NCBI GenBank assembly: GCA_027315005.1
Contig: DAHUZT010000100.1
Span: 1 to 32,313, forward strand
Origin: Acidimicrobiaceae bacterium
GTDB taxonomy: Bacteria > Actinomycetota > Acidimicrobiia > Acidimicrobiales > RAAP-2
DNA length: 32,313 nt
Direction: 5' to 3'
The position numbers were made by a program, and so were the translations under genes. The stretch's first letter is position 1. Each line of letters opens with the position of its first letter. Under the pieces are notes generated by a model that saw only the letters and a program-made list of their open reading frames with translations, did not search any database and was not told the origin of the DNA. Shown one piece after another: positions 1-7,714 of the stretch.

Positions 1-43
1 GCTGACCGTCGTGTCCCGTCTCGTCCGAGGAAGATGCAACCAT
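1..43 (-). CDS. Start of an unidentified protein (partial, leaves the window)
   Basis: Only about 14 codons are visible. An ATG at 43-41 opens a frame reading MVASSSDETGHDGQ, a hydrophilic N-terminus of the kind often seen on cytoplasmic proteins, 22 bp after the stop of the PimA-like gene. A second candidate ATG at 69-67 overlaps the pimA stop as ATGA, but gives an Arg-rich peptide less like a real N-terminus. No Shine-Dalgarno sequence is evident for either. Identity cannot be judged from so little. It is probably the next gene of the same minus-strand operon. Confidence 0.3.
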   Translation of the reverse strand, partial: MVASSSDETGHDGQ

Positions 44-65
44 GATGAGCGAAGTGTACGGCTCC

Positions 66-1262
66 TCATGGTGCCGGCCGGACGACCGACCGATAGACGT
101 CCTCGTACCAACCGGCCAGGTGCTCCATGGACCAGTGCCGGGCCCAGACCATCGCGGCGTCCAACCAGTCGGCGCGGGAACACGGGGCCACAGCGGAGCT
201 CCCCACCCCCGCTGCTGTGGCCCAGGCCGCAGAAAGTGCACCCTCGAGCACCATCGCGAGCGCGACGGCGTCCCCGGGTGGGACAGTCAGTGCATGACCG
301 CCGGCCGCTCTCCGATACCCGTCGATGTCGCTCGCCACGACGACGGCACGAGCGGCCATCGCCTCCAGAAGCACCATCCCGAACGACTCACCGCCGAGCG
401 ATGGCGCGCACACCACCGCCGCCGAGGCCAGTCGACGCTCCTTTTCTTGCTCGCTCAGCACTCCGAGCCAGTGGATGTCGTCCGATTCGGGAGTCAGCCG
501 GCGCAGGCGCCCGGTCTCCGGGCCGTCCCCGGCGATCCAGAGCACCGGCCGACGGTCGCTCCCGCCACCTCGCTCGACTGCCCTGCGCTGAAGGGTACCG
601 AAGGCCTCTAGCAGCACGGACAGTCCCTTCCGCTCCTCGTGCCGACCGAGGAAGAGCACCACCGGCCGATTGTCGGACGACCAGGGAACCGCGTTCTCGA
701 ACCGGTCCATCTCGACACCGTTGAACCCGACGAGGTACGTCCCCCCGAGCGCCCGGTCCGCCGTCTGCCGGGCGGCCTCCGAGACGGCACAGCGCGCTGC
801 GAACCGCCCTGCAAGGGCCCGGATGAGCGGCTCGAGGACGGCGTAGAACGGGCTGGATCCGCTGCGGTGGAACGTGGTCACCATAGGAGGCAGTCCCGAT
901 GCGACCAGCAGGCCGTAGGGAACACCCGGGGCGAATGGCTCGTGCACGTGCACCACGTCGAACGCCGAAGAACGGATGGACCGGACGGCCCGGACGACGG
1001 CCGCCGGGGAGATGGTGATCGGGGCCCGCGACCCATTTGCGGGGACGCCCACCGATCCTCCGGTGACCTCGACGCCTTCGGCTCCATACGGGAGCCGATC
1101 TCCATCGACCGGCGCATAGACGGTGACCTCGTGGCCCCGGGCACGAAGCCCGCGGGCCAGTCCGAGCGACTGGCCCTGCACCCCGCCCGGACGAGAGAGG
1201 CTGTACGGACAGACCATGGCGACCCGTAGAGGCCGGGACGACCACTGCTCTTCCGGCTCCAC
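66..1262 (-). CDS. pimA: PimA-like phosphatidylinositol alpha-mannosyltransferase (GT4)
   Basis: This is a retaining GT-B glycosyltransferase of family GT4. It probably transfers mannose from GDP-mannose to phosphatidylinositol at the inner face of the membrane, the first step of PIM synthesis. The N-terminal acceptor domain starts MVCPYSLSRPGGVQGQ, with the Gly-rich loop near residue 26. His132 (TTFH) fits the catalytic-region His of PimA. Arg207 and Lys212 (LGRHEERKG) fit the donor diphosphate site. Glu292 and Glu300 form the GT4 EX7E motif. The length of about 398 aa fits the family. The GTG at 1262 starts 7 bp after the preceding stop; an ATG at 1217 (MVCPYS) is an alternative. The neighbours pgsA and patA support PimA over other GT4 enzymes. 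Exact sugar and acceptor specificity is inferred from context. Confidence 0.85.
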   Translation of the reverse strand: MEPEEQWSSRPLRVAMVCPYSLSRPGGVQGQSLGLARGLRARGHEVTVYAPVDGDRLPYGAEGVEVTGGSVGVPANGSRAPITISPAAVVRAVRSIRSSAFDVVHVHEPFAPGVPYGLLVASGLPPMVTTFHRSGSSPFYAVLEPLIRALAGRFAARCAVSEAARQTADRALGGTYLVGFNGVEMDRFENAVPWSSDNRPVVLFLGRHEERKGLSVLLEAFGTLQRRAVERGGGSDRRPVLWIAGDGPETGRLRRLTPESDDIHWLGVLSEQEKERRLASAAVVCAPSLGGESFGMVLLEAMAARAVVVASDIDGYRRAAGGHALTVPPGDAVALAMVLEGALSAAWATAAGVGSSAVAPCSRADWLDAAMVWARHWSMEHLAGWYEDVYRSVVRPAP

Positions 1263-1269
1263 CGGCGGT

Positions 1270-3267
1270 TCAGTCCTCCGGCGTGGCGATCATCGACCTG
1301 CGTCGGCGGCGGCGGGTCCATTTGACGCCGTACATGGCGTCATCGGCCTGGCTCAGCAGCTTGGAGGGGTCGGTGTTCGCATGGTCCACGAAGACCCCTC
1401 CGACCGAGGCCAGCGCATGGAGGATCCGGCCGTCGATGCGATAGGGCCGGGCAAGGGCCGACGAGATCCGCTCGGCGATACGCAGCATCTCCTCCTCGCC
1501 ACTCTCGATCTCGCAGACCACGACGAATTCGTCGCCTCCCAGACGGGCCACGGTGTCGGTTGGACGCACGATTGCAGTCAGTCGCCTGGCCACGGCGACG
1601 AGCAAGTCGTCGCCCACGTCGTGGCCCAGCTCGTCGTTGATCTCCTTGAACTCGTCCAGGTCGAGCAGGTAGACGGCCACTCCGGGATGGATCGTCCCTT
1701 CGGGGCCCCCCACCGGCATCGCGATCGAGCGCTCGGCCATGCCGTCGATGGCCTCCTGGAGGCGGTCGGCCAACAGCGTCCGGTTGGCCAGACCGGTCAG
1801 CGGATCGTGAAGGGCCATCTCGGCCAGGCGCTCTTCGTTGCGCTTCTGTTCGGTCACGTCGTGCATGGCCACAACCGCGCCGATCCGTCGCCCGGAATCG
1901 GCGATCAGGGCCTGGCCGTTGACGCTGACCTTGCGGCGGTTCCCATCGACCGATTCGAGGATGATCTCCATGTCGTCGAGCCAATCCCCCGACATCGCCC
2001 GGATCAGCGGGTTCTCACGAGGTGCCATGGCCGAGCCATCCGGTCGCAGCAGTCCATTCGCGGAAGGTACCCGACCGATCACCGCCGCGTCCTCGGGCAG
2101 CCCGTGCAGGTGGCGGGCGGACGGGTTGAACACGGTGATCCGACCGTCCGCATCACAGGCGACGATCCCCTCTTCCAGGGTGTCCAGCAGCACCTGGAGA
2201 AAGCGCTCCTCGCGCTCGAGCTCCGCGGCCGCGAGCCGGGCGTCGGTGACGTCGCTGAACGAGGCCACGGCTCCGCCCACCGTTCCGTCCACCTCCAGCA
2301 TGGGCCGGGCGTTGGTCCTGATCCAGATGGGATCCCTTTCGGGCCGACGGACCCCGAGCACCACGCCCACCGACCGGCGGCCGGTGCGCAGGCTGACGAT
2401 CAACGGATGGTCCTCGGGCCCCAAGGGATGTCCTCGGGCGTCGAGGAGCTCCAGCGAACCGGGAGGATCGCCGGTGAGGAGCTCCTCCAGCCGACGACCC
2501 ACCGTGCGGATCCGCGGCATGTCGAACATCACTTCGAAGGCCTCGTTGACCCGGACCACGGTGCCGGCGGCATCGACCGTGAGAACCCCGTCCGCGAGGG
2601 ATTCGATGATCGTCGAGTACCGCTGCTGGCCCTCCTCGATCCGTCGCCCGAGGGACTTCTGTTCGGTCACATCCCGGAGGCTGACCACGATTCCGCCGAT
2701 GGGGTCGTCGAGATGGTTGGCGGCGACCGCATCCAGTACGACCAGCCGGCCGTCCGCCCCGGTCGCTTCCAGCTCGAGGGACACCGAGAGGCGCCTGCGA
2801 GCGAGCAGGTCGTCGAACAGTGACCGCACCGTCGACTCGCTCACCCGATCGAACAGCGAGAAGACGTCCTCACCCACGGCGGTGCCGCTGTCGTAACCGA
2901 GGACCCGGGCCGCCGATGCACTCACGAACACGAAGCGACCGTCGGCGTCCACCACGGCAATGAGGTCGAACTCTCGCTGGTCGACGGCCGAGAACCTGAG
3001 CTCGGTACCCGCCGCCCCGGCCGGATCCGACCCGTTGGCGGTCGTCGAGTGTCCCCGGGGGTGCATCCCGGGCGACCCCCCGGTCGCCTCGCCGGCCGGA
3101 GCGGCCGTGCGCAGTTCAGGGGACGGGGTCGATCCGTTTCCCCCGGCCACCGGGCCATCCCCATCGGCCTCCGGTCGCCCGCCCGGCACCGCGAGCGGCC
3201 CCACCGAGACGGTTTCGGCGATCGCGCTCCCTGCTCGCGCGTCCGAGCGGTGCCAGAACCTGCTCAT
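1270..3267 (-). CDS. Diguanylate cyclase with three PAS domains
   Basis: A soluble 665-aa signalling enzyme predicted to make cyclic di-GMP from two GTP. The first about 90 residues are a low-complexity Gly/Pro/Ala-rich segment. Three PAS modules follow (about 100-205, 218-345 and 355-480), each ending in the typical 'DVTEQK'-like linker. The GGDEF domain follows (about 482-650). The active-site GGDEF is intact at 577-581, and an RxxD inhibitory I-site lies five residues before it (RPTD, 568-571), so product inhibition is expected. No transmembrane segment and no EAL domain are present. The start is the ATG at 3267, which overlaps the upstream acyltransferase stop as ATGA; an upstream start at 3318 would overlap that gene more. 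The C-terminus has a run of six arginines. Its place between patA-like and pimA-like genes is unexpected. Confidence 0.9.
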   Translation of the reverse strand: MSRFWHRSDARAGSAIAETVSVGPLAVPGGRPEADGDGPVAGGNGSTPSPELRTAAPAGEATGGSPGMHPRGHSTTANGSDPAGAAGTELRFSAVDQREFDLIAVVDADGRFVFVSASAARVLGYDSGTAVGEDVFSLFDRVSESTVRSLFDDLLARRRLSVSLELEATGADGRLVVLDAVAANHLDDPIGGIVVSLRDVTEQKSLGRRIEEGQQRYSTIIESLADGVLTVDAAGTVVRVNEAFEVMFDMPRIRTVGRRLEELLTGDPPGSLELLDARGHPLGPEDHPLIVSLRTGRRSVGVVLGVRRPERDPIWIRTNARPMLEVDGTVGGAVASFSDVTDARLAAAELEREERFLQVLLDTLEEGIVACDADGRITVFNPSARHLHGLPEDAAVIGRVPSANGLLRPDGSAMAPRENPLIRAMSGDWLDDMEIILESVDGNRRKVSVNGQALIADSGRRIGAVVAMHDVTEQKRNEERLAEMALHDPLTGLANRTLLADRLQEAIDGMAERSIAMPVGGPEGTIHPGVAVYLLDLDEFKEINDELGHDVGDDLLVAVARRLTAIVRPTDTVARLGGDEFVVVCEIESGEEEMLRIAERISSALARPYRIDGRILHALASVGGVFVDHANTDPSKLLSQADDAMYGVKWTRRRRRRSMIATPED

Positions 3268-4214
3268 GGTCCAGTCCGAGGGCGATCGGCGGTCCAAAGT
3301 GGTTGGAAGACGTGCCACTGCTCGGGTGCTCTCCGGATCAGCCCCTCCAGCCGGGTAGCGATCTCCTGGGTGATCCGGGTGATCTCCTGGCGCAGCGGTC
3401 CCCGACGGGTGGTGTCGAGTGGCGCCTGGATCAGACCGAGGTGCTCGGGGCCAGGGCCGCTGTAGACCGCGGCCGTCACCAGGCGGGCACCCGTCCGCAA
3501 TGCCAGCATCGCCGGCCCGGCCGGCATGGTCGTGCGCTCACCGAAGAACTCGACGTCGACGCCGTTGCCCACCAGGTCGCGATCGCACAGCAACCCCACC
3601 AGGCCTCCACTCCGCAGAGTATGCATCAGGGTACCGGTGAGGGATGGGTCGAGGGGGACAATGCGGAGGCCCATGGCCGCCCGCTGCTCGACGAAGTAGT
3701 CGAAGAGCTCCGGGGGGTCGAGGCGTTCGGCAACCGCGGTCATCGGCATGCCCCGAGCCGCCAGGAATGCTCCGCCATGCTCCCAGCTCCCGACGTGAGG
3801 CAGGGCCATGACCACGCCCTCGCCGGACTGCATTCCCTCGGTGAGATGCTCCAGACCCTCTACGAGCATCCTGCGCTCCACGTCTACGGACGAGGTGCGG
3901 CCGAGACGTGCCCCCTCGACCCAGTAACGGGCGTACGCCCGGAACGAACGGCGTGCCCACCGGTCGACGACCAAGTCATCATCGTGTCCGGCCCCGAGCA
4001 CACGACGGAGGTTGATGCGGACCATCTGTCGCTGCTGTCGACGGAGGTCGAAGAGGGCGTCCCCCACCAGAGCGGCCGCGCCAAGCGCCACAGGCTCGGG
4101 AATGATTGCCAGGCAGCGTCCCAGGGTCGCGTACGTCCTGAACGCCAACGCCCCTGTGTCCACGAGCTTCCTGCCCCGTAGGCGTACGGGCTCAGAGGTG
4201 ACGGCGCCCGGCAC
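3264..4214 (-). CDS. patA: PatA-like phosphatidylinositol mannoside acyltransferase
   Basis: A member of the LpxL/HtrB lysophospholipid acyltransferase family. In the PIM pathway it would acylate the mannose of PIM1/PIM2 at the cytoplasmic membrane face. The HxxxxE catalytic motif is present as HVGSWE. A DRDLVGNG segment follows, and then the conserved FFGERTTMPAGPAMLA stretch that typifies the family. The GTG at 4214 is preferred because an AGGGGA ribosome-binding site lies 9 nt upstream, the 316-aa product matches the family, and the overlap with the preceding gene is only 23 bp. An ATG at 4295 would add 27 residues and overlap about 100 bp; that stretch keeps high GC in third positions, so it cannot be excluded. 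The gene is followed through an ATGA overlap by the diguanylate cyclase. Confidence 0.8.
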   Translation of the reverse strand: MPGAVTSEPVRLRGRKLVDTGALAFRTYATLGRCLAIIPEPVALGAAALVGDALFDLRRQQRQMVRINLRRVLGAGHDDDLVVDRWARRSFRAYARYWVEGARLGRTSSVDVERRMLVEGLEHLTEGMQSGEGVVMALPHVGSWEHGGAFLAARGMPMTAVAERLDPPELFDYFVEQRAAMGLRIVPLDPSLTGTLMHTLRSGGLVGLLCDRDLVGNGVDVEFFGERTTMPAGPAMLALRTGARLVTAAVYSGPGPEHLGLIQAPLDTTRRGPLRQEITRITQEIATRLEGLIRRAPEQWHVFQPLWTADRPRTGP

Positions 4215-4974
4215 GAGCACGTGTCCCCTGACGGACGTGGCGGGCCCGCCACGCCCGTCCCGATCGGCTGGCGAGCTCACCCTGACGACGGGCACGCCAC
4301 CTGGACGGCGCTGAGGCCGACCGGCGACTGCGCGATCCCAGCCGGGACGCGGGACGCGTCCTTCGGGGACGGCGGACCGTAGCCACCGGGACCGGTGCTT
4401 CGGCGAGGCGCCACACTCTCACGAAGCGTCCCGCAGCGGTGAGCGCCGTCAGACCGAGCATGGTCCACAGAACCGGCACGAGGAAGCTGGCCGACAGGAA
4501 CCCGATCCCGAGGAGGATCATCCGTTCCGCCCGCTCCATCAGCCCGCCCTTCGCGGTGATACCCAGGGACTCGGCCTTTGCTCGCTGGTAGGAGACGAGC
4601 GAGGTCGCCCCGAGCACCCCGAAGGGGAGAAGGACCAGATGACCGCCGGAGGTCGAGGCCAGGTACCAGGCGACCCCTCCGAGGATGAGGGCGTCGGCCA
4701 CCCGATCGGTGACCGAATCGAAGAACGCCCCTCGTACCGACGTGGTCCCGGAGGCCTTGGCCACCGGGCCGTCGAGGAGATCGTGCAGGCCGGTCACCAC
4801 CAGCAGGATGATGGCCAGGTGGAGACGGCCAACGGCCACCGCGACCGCCGTGGCCGACGCCGAGATGAGACCGGTGGCAGTCAGGGTGTCGGCGGTGATT
4901 CCGAGGCGCTGCAGCCTCGCCCCCACAGGACCGGTCCTGCGATCGACCGCGCCGCGCCATCGCCCGTCAAACAT
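4192..4974 (-). CDS. pgsA: CDP-alcohol phosphatidyltransferase (probable phosphatidylinositol phosphate synthase)
   Basis: An integral membrane enzyme that condenses CDP-diacylglycerol with an alcohol, most likely inositol phosphate given the PIM-type neighbours. The family signature is DxxDGxxAR(x8)GxxxDxxxD. Here it reads DLLDGPVAK, then eight residues, then GAFFDSVTD, so all four metal-binding Asp are present but the Arg after Ala is Lys. Several hydrophobic helices surround it (LHLAIILLVVTGL, LVLLPFGVLGATSLV, LGIGFLSASFLVPVLW). The last about 65 residues are Arg/Ser-rich, overlap the next gene, and look unlike a folded domain. The ATG at 4974 gives a sensible start 71 bp after the HIT gene. 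Phosphatidylglycerol phosphate synthase is an alternative, but synteny favours the inositol enzyme. Confidence 0.8.
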   Translation of the reverse strand: MFDGRWRGAVDRRTGPVGARLQRLGITADTLTATGLISASATAVAVAVGRLHLAIILLVVTGLHDLLDGPVAKASGTTSVRGAFFDSVTDRVADALILGGVAWYLASTSGGHLVLLPFGVLGATSLVSYQRAKAESLGITAKGGLMERAERMILLGIGFLSASFLVPVLWTMLGLTALTAAGRFVRVWRLAEAPVPVATVRRPRRTRPASRLGSRSRRSASAPSRWRARRQGELASRSGRAWRARHVRQGTRARAGRRHL

Positions 4975-5045
4975 GGATCATCCTCCAGATGGACCGATCC
5001 TACCAGGCGGGTGCACAGGTCGGGGGCTCGTGAGAGGCCGCTCGC

Positions 5046-5639
5046 TCACCGGGAGAGAGCCGCATGCAGTCGGTGCCAGGAAACGGCCAGTGTCTCGGGG
5101 AGCACACGGGTATCGCACACCGCCGTCATGAAGTTGGTGTCCCCGACCCACCGAGGCACGGCGTGGAAGTGCAGGTGGCGCGGAATGCCCGCCCCTGCCG
5201 CACGGCCCAGATTGGCACCCAGGTTGAGGCCCTCCGGACCGTAGGCGGACTCGAGCGCCTCCACCATCCGACCGAGCCCCTCCCACAACTCGATCCCCTC
5301 CGAAGCGGTCAGGCCACCGAGATGGTGCACGTGGCGCAGGGGGAGGACCATCACGTGGCCGCTTGCGTACGGGTAGGCATTGAGCACGGCGAACACCTCC
5401 GACCCCACCCACAGGATGCCGTTGTCGACGGAAGGGGGACCGCTGGCGGCGATCCGGCAGAAGACACACCCTGCCGGATCCTCTGGATCGACCGGTTGGT
5501 CCGGAGCAACCGGTTCCACCCCTGAGCTCGGCGGAAGGTGAGAAGGCGTTCCGCCGCCGTCGAGGGCGACTCGGGAGGCGGAACCGGTCCCCGCGACGTA
5601 GTGGCTACGCCAGCCCGCCCACAGGCGTTCGAGGGTCAC
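5046..5639 (-). CDS. HIT-domain nucleotide hydrolase/phosphorylase
   Basis: A 197-aa histidine-triad protein. The active-site motif HLHFHAVPRW places His155, His157 and His159, and the family's upstream strand NAYPYASGHVMVLPLRHV is clear at about 87-104. A Cys58-x2-Cys61 pair (CVFC) precedes it and may bind zinc. Mycobacterial proteins at the same position, between thrS and pgsA, act on diadenosine tetraphosphate, so Ap4A breakdown is likely but inferred. The start is a GTG at 5639 that overlaps the thrS stop as GTGA. The N-terminus TLERLWAGWRSHYV resembles that of the mycobacterial homologue as I recall it, which supports this start over the much longer open frame upstream. Coupling to threonyl-tRNA synthetase makes sense, since aminoacyl-tRNA synthetases generate Ap4A. 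Confidence 0.85.
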   Translation of the reverse strand: MTLERLWAGWRSHYVAGTGSASRVALDGGGTPSHLPPSSGVEPVAPDQPVDPEDPAGCVFCRIAASGPPSVDNGILWVGSEVFAVLNAYPYASGHVMVLPLRHVHHLGGLTASEGIELWEGLGRMVEALESAYGPEGLNLGANLGRAAGAGIPRHLHFHAVPRWVGDTNFMTAVCDTRVLPETLAVSWHRLHAALSR

Positions 5640-7621
5640 GAGCGCTCCGGCAGCGTCCGGCCGGCGATGTCCGCTTCGAGATCGGCGGTGAATGTGGCCA
5701 GGCCGACGTTGCGCTCGGGTCGGTCGCCTCCACGGCGGTTCACCCCGACGGTGCCCGCCGCCACGTCTTCGTCCCCCACCACCAGCACGTAGGGGACCTT
5801 TGCCAGCTTGGCCCGCCGGATGCGGGCTCCGAGCGGCTCGTCGGCCGGGTCGACTGCGACCCTGGCTCCGACCGCGCCCAGCCGGTCGGCCACCTTGGTG
5901 GCGTATCCGTGATGGTCGTCGCGAACGCCGAGCACTCGGACCTGCTCGGGTGACAACCAGGTTGGCAGGGCACCGGCGAAATGCTCCAGCAGGATGGCAA
6001 AGAACCGCTCCACCGAGCCGAACAGGGCACGGTGGATCATGATCGGCCGCCGGCGTGTGTTGTCGGACCCGACGTACTCGGCGTCGAACCGCTGCGGGGT
6101 CTGAAAATCGAGCTGGATGGTGGACATCTGGTGGGTCCGGCCGATGGCGTCCTTTGCCTGGACCGAGATCTTCGGACCGTAGAAAGCGCCACCGCCCTCG
6201 TCGAGCACGAGGTCCAGATCCATGGCAAGGGCGGCGTCGCGCAATGTCTCGGTGGCCTCGTCCCACTCTTCGGACGTCCCGCCCGCCTTGCCCTCCGGCC
6301 TGGTCGACAGCTCCAGATAGAACTCCTCGAGCCCGAAGTCCCTCAACAACGAGAGGACGAAGGTCAGTGTCCGATGGAGCTCATCAGCCATCTGCTGGCG
6401 CGTGCAGAAGATGTGCGCGTCATCCTGGGTCATGCCCCGTACCCGAGTGAGCCCGTGGACCACCCCGGACTTCTCGTAGCGGTAGACGGTGCCGAACTCG
6501 AACAGTCGGAGCGGGAGCTCCCGGTACGAGCGCTGCCGGCTCTTGAAGATGAGGACGTGGAACGGGCAGTTCATGGGCTTCAGGTGGTACTGCTGCCCAC
6601 CGTCGAGCTCGATGGGCGGGAACATCCCGTCGGCGAACCAGTCGAGGTGGCCCGACGTCTCGAAGAGCTCCGACTTCGAGATGTGTGGAGTGGTGACGAA
6701 CTCGTAACCGGCTGCCCGGTGGCGCTGGTACGAATAGTCCTCCATCAGGCGGCGGACGGTTCCCCCCTTGGGGTGGAACACGGCCAGGCCCGATCCGATC
6801 TCCTCGGGGAACGAGAACAGGTCGAGCTCGGCGCCGAGGCGGCGGTGGTCCCGGCGCTCTGCCTCCTCGAGACGGTGCAGATAGGCCTCGAGCGCCTCGC
6901 GTGACTCCCATGCGGTGCCGTAGATCCGCTGGAGCTGCTGGCGCTTCTCGTCCCCTCGCCAATATGCGCCCGCCACCCGCATGAGCGCGAACTGTCCGAG
7001 TCGGCCGGTGGACGGAACATGGGGTCCGCGGCAGAGGTCGGTGAACGAGGAAGAGTTCCGGTAGGTGGAGACCCGGGCATCCGAGCCCTCGCCGGCCGGA
7101 GCGTCCACCTCGTCATGGCCAGAGCCGACCGCTGCGATGATCTCCCGCTTGAACGGCTGGTCGGCGAAGAGGGACATCCCCTCCTCGATCGAATGCTCAG
7201 CACGGAGGAACGGCTGGTCCTCGGCGATGATCTCCCGCATCGTCGCTTCGATCCGTTCGAGGTCGTCGTCGCTGAAATGCGCCCCTCCCGGAAGCTCGAA
7301 GTCGTAGTAGAACCCGTCCTCGATGGCCGGGCCGATCGCGAAGTGAGCGCCCGGCCACAGCCGGAGAACGGCCTGGGCCAGGACGTGGGCCGTCGAGTGA
7401 CGCAGGACAGCCCGACCGGCGTCCGATTCGGCGGTGACGATGGAGATCGCGGCACCGTCTGGCGCGGCTGCGGTGAGATCCGCCTCGACCCCGTCGAAGG
7501 TGACGGCCACCGCTGCCTTCGCCAGGCGCGGGCCGATGGACCGGGCGAGCTCGAGAGCCGTCGTGCCCGGTTCGACCTCCCTGGTCGAACCGTCCGGGAG
7601 CTGAACGCTCACGACTGCCAT
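5636..7621 (-). CDS. thrS: Threonine-tRNA ligase
   Basis: A class II aminoacyl-tRNA synthetase of 661 aa, full length. In order it has the TGS domain (about 1-60, VSVQLPDGSTREVEPG), the editing/SAD domain (about 65-240, with HSTAHVLAQA), the catalytic core (about 260-540) and the anticodon-binding domain (about 550-655). Catalytic-core marks include MNCPFHVLIF, with a zinc-ligand Cys, then LRLFEFGTVYRYEKSG and RVRGMTQDDAHIF (motif 2), and HRALFGSVERFFAILLEHF (motif 3). The start is the ATG at 7621. The 93-bp leader upstream carries a 21-bp tandem duplication. The stop overlaps the HIT-gene GTG. This is an essential housekeeping gene heading the lipid operon, as in mycobacteria. Confidence 0.97.
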   Translation of the reverse strand: MAVVSVQLPDGSTREVEPGTTALELARSIGPRLAKAAVAVTFDGVEADLTAAAPDGAAISIVTAESDAGRAVLRHSTAHVLAQAVLRLWPGAHFAIGPAIEDGFYYDFELPGGAHFSDDDLERIEATMREIIAEDQPFLRAEHSIEEGMSLFADQPFKREIIAAVGSGHDEVDAPAGEGSDARVSTYRNSSSFTDLCRGPHVPSTGRLGQFALMRVAGAYWRGDEKRQQLQRIYGTAWESREALEAYLHRLEEAERRDHRRLGAELDLFSFPEEIGSGLAVFHPKGGTVRRLMEDYSYQRHRAAGYEFVTTPHISKSELFETSGHLDWFADGMFPPIELDGGQQYHLKPMNCPFHVLIFKSRQRSYRELPLRLFEFGTVYRYEKSGVVHGLTRVRGMTQDDAHIFCTRQQMADELHRTLTFVLSLLRDFGLEEFYLELSTRPEGKAGGTSEEWDEATETLRDAALAMDLDLVLDEGGGAFYGPKISVQAKDAIGRTHQMSTIQLDFQTPQRFDAEYVGSDNTRRRPIMIHRALFGSVERFFAILLEHFAGALPTWLSPEQVRVLGVRDDHHGYATKVADRLGAVGARVAVDPADEPLGARIRRAKLAKVPYVLVVGDEDVAAGTVGVNRRGGDRPERNVGLATFTADLEADIAGRTLPERS

Positions 7622-7655
7622 GGGAACGCCTTTCTCGAAACCTTCGCACGAATCC

Positions 7656-7697
7656 GCCGTGCCGTCAGCAGCGAAAGCCGTGCCGTCACCAGCGAAA
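7656..7697 (-). repeat. 21-bp tandem direct repeat in the thrS leader
   Basis: Two adjacent 21-bp units (7656-7676 and 7677-7697) differ at one base (G versus C at the 13th position). They fill about half of the 93-bp gap between mshC and thrS and lie 35-77 bp upstream of the thrS ATG. I see no T-box features and no strong terminator hairpin. They may be two copies of a regulator site or simply a recent duplication. Confidence 0.6.
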
Positions 7698-7714
7698 GGG
7701 GCTTGCTGAGCCCA

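Noticed and set aside
1123-2823. 566-residue plus-strand open frame opposite the diguanylate cyclase
   Set aside because: It is antisense to clear PAS and GGDEF domains. The translation is His/Gln/Gly-rich without recognisable motifs, a usual shadow in GC-rich DNA.
5640-6266. Upstream extension of the HIT-protein frame
   Set aside because: It lies within thrS in another frame and is Arg/Gly-rich. The GTGA overlap and family alignment fix the start at 5639.
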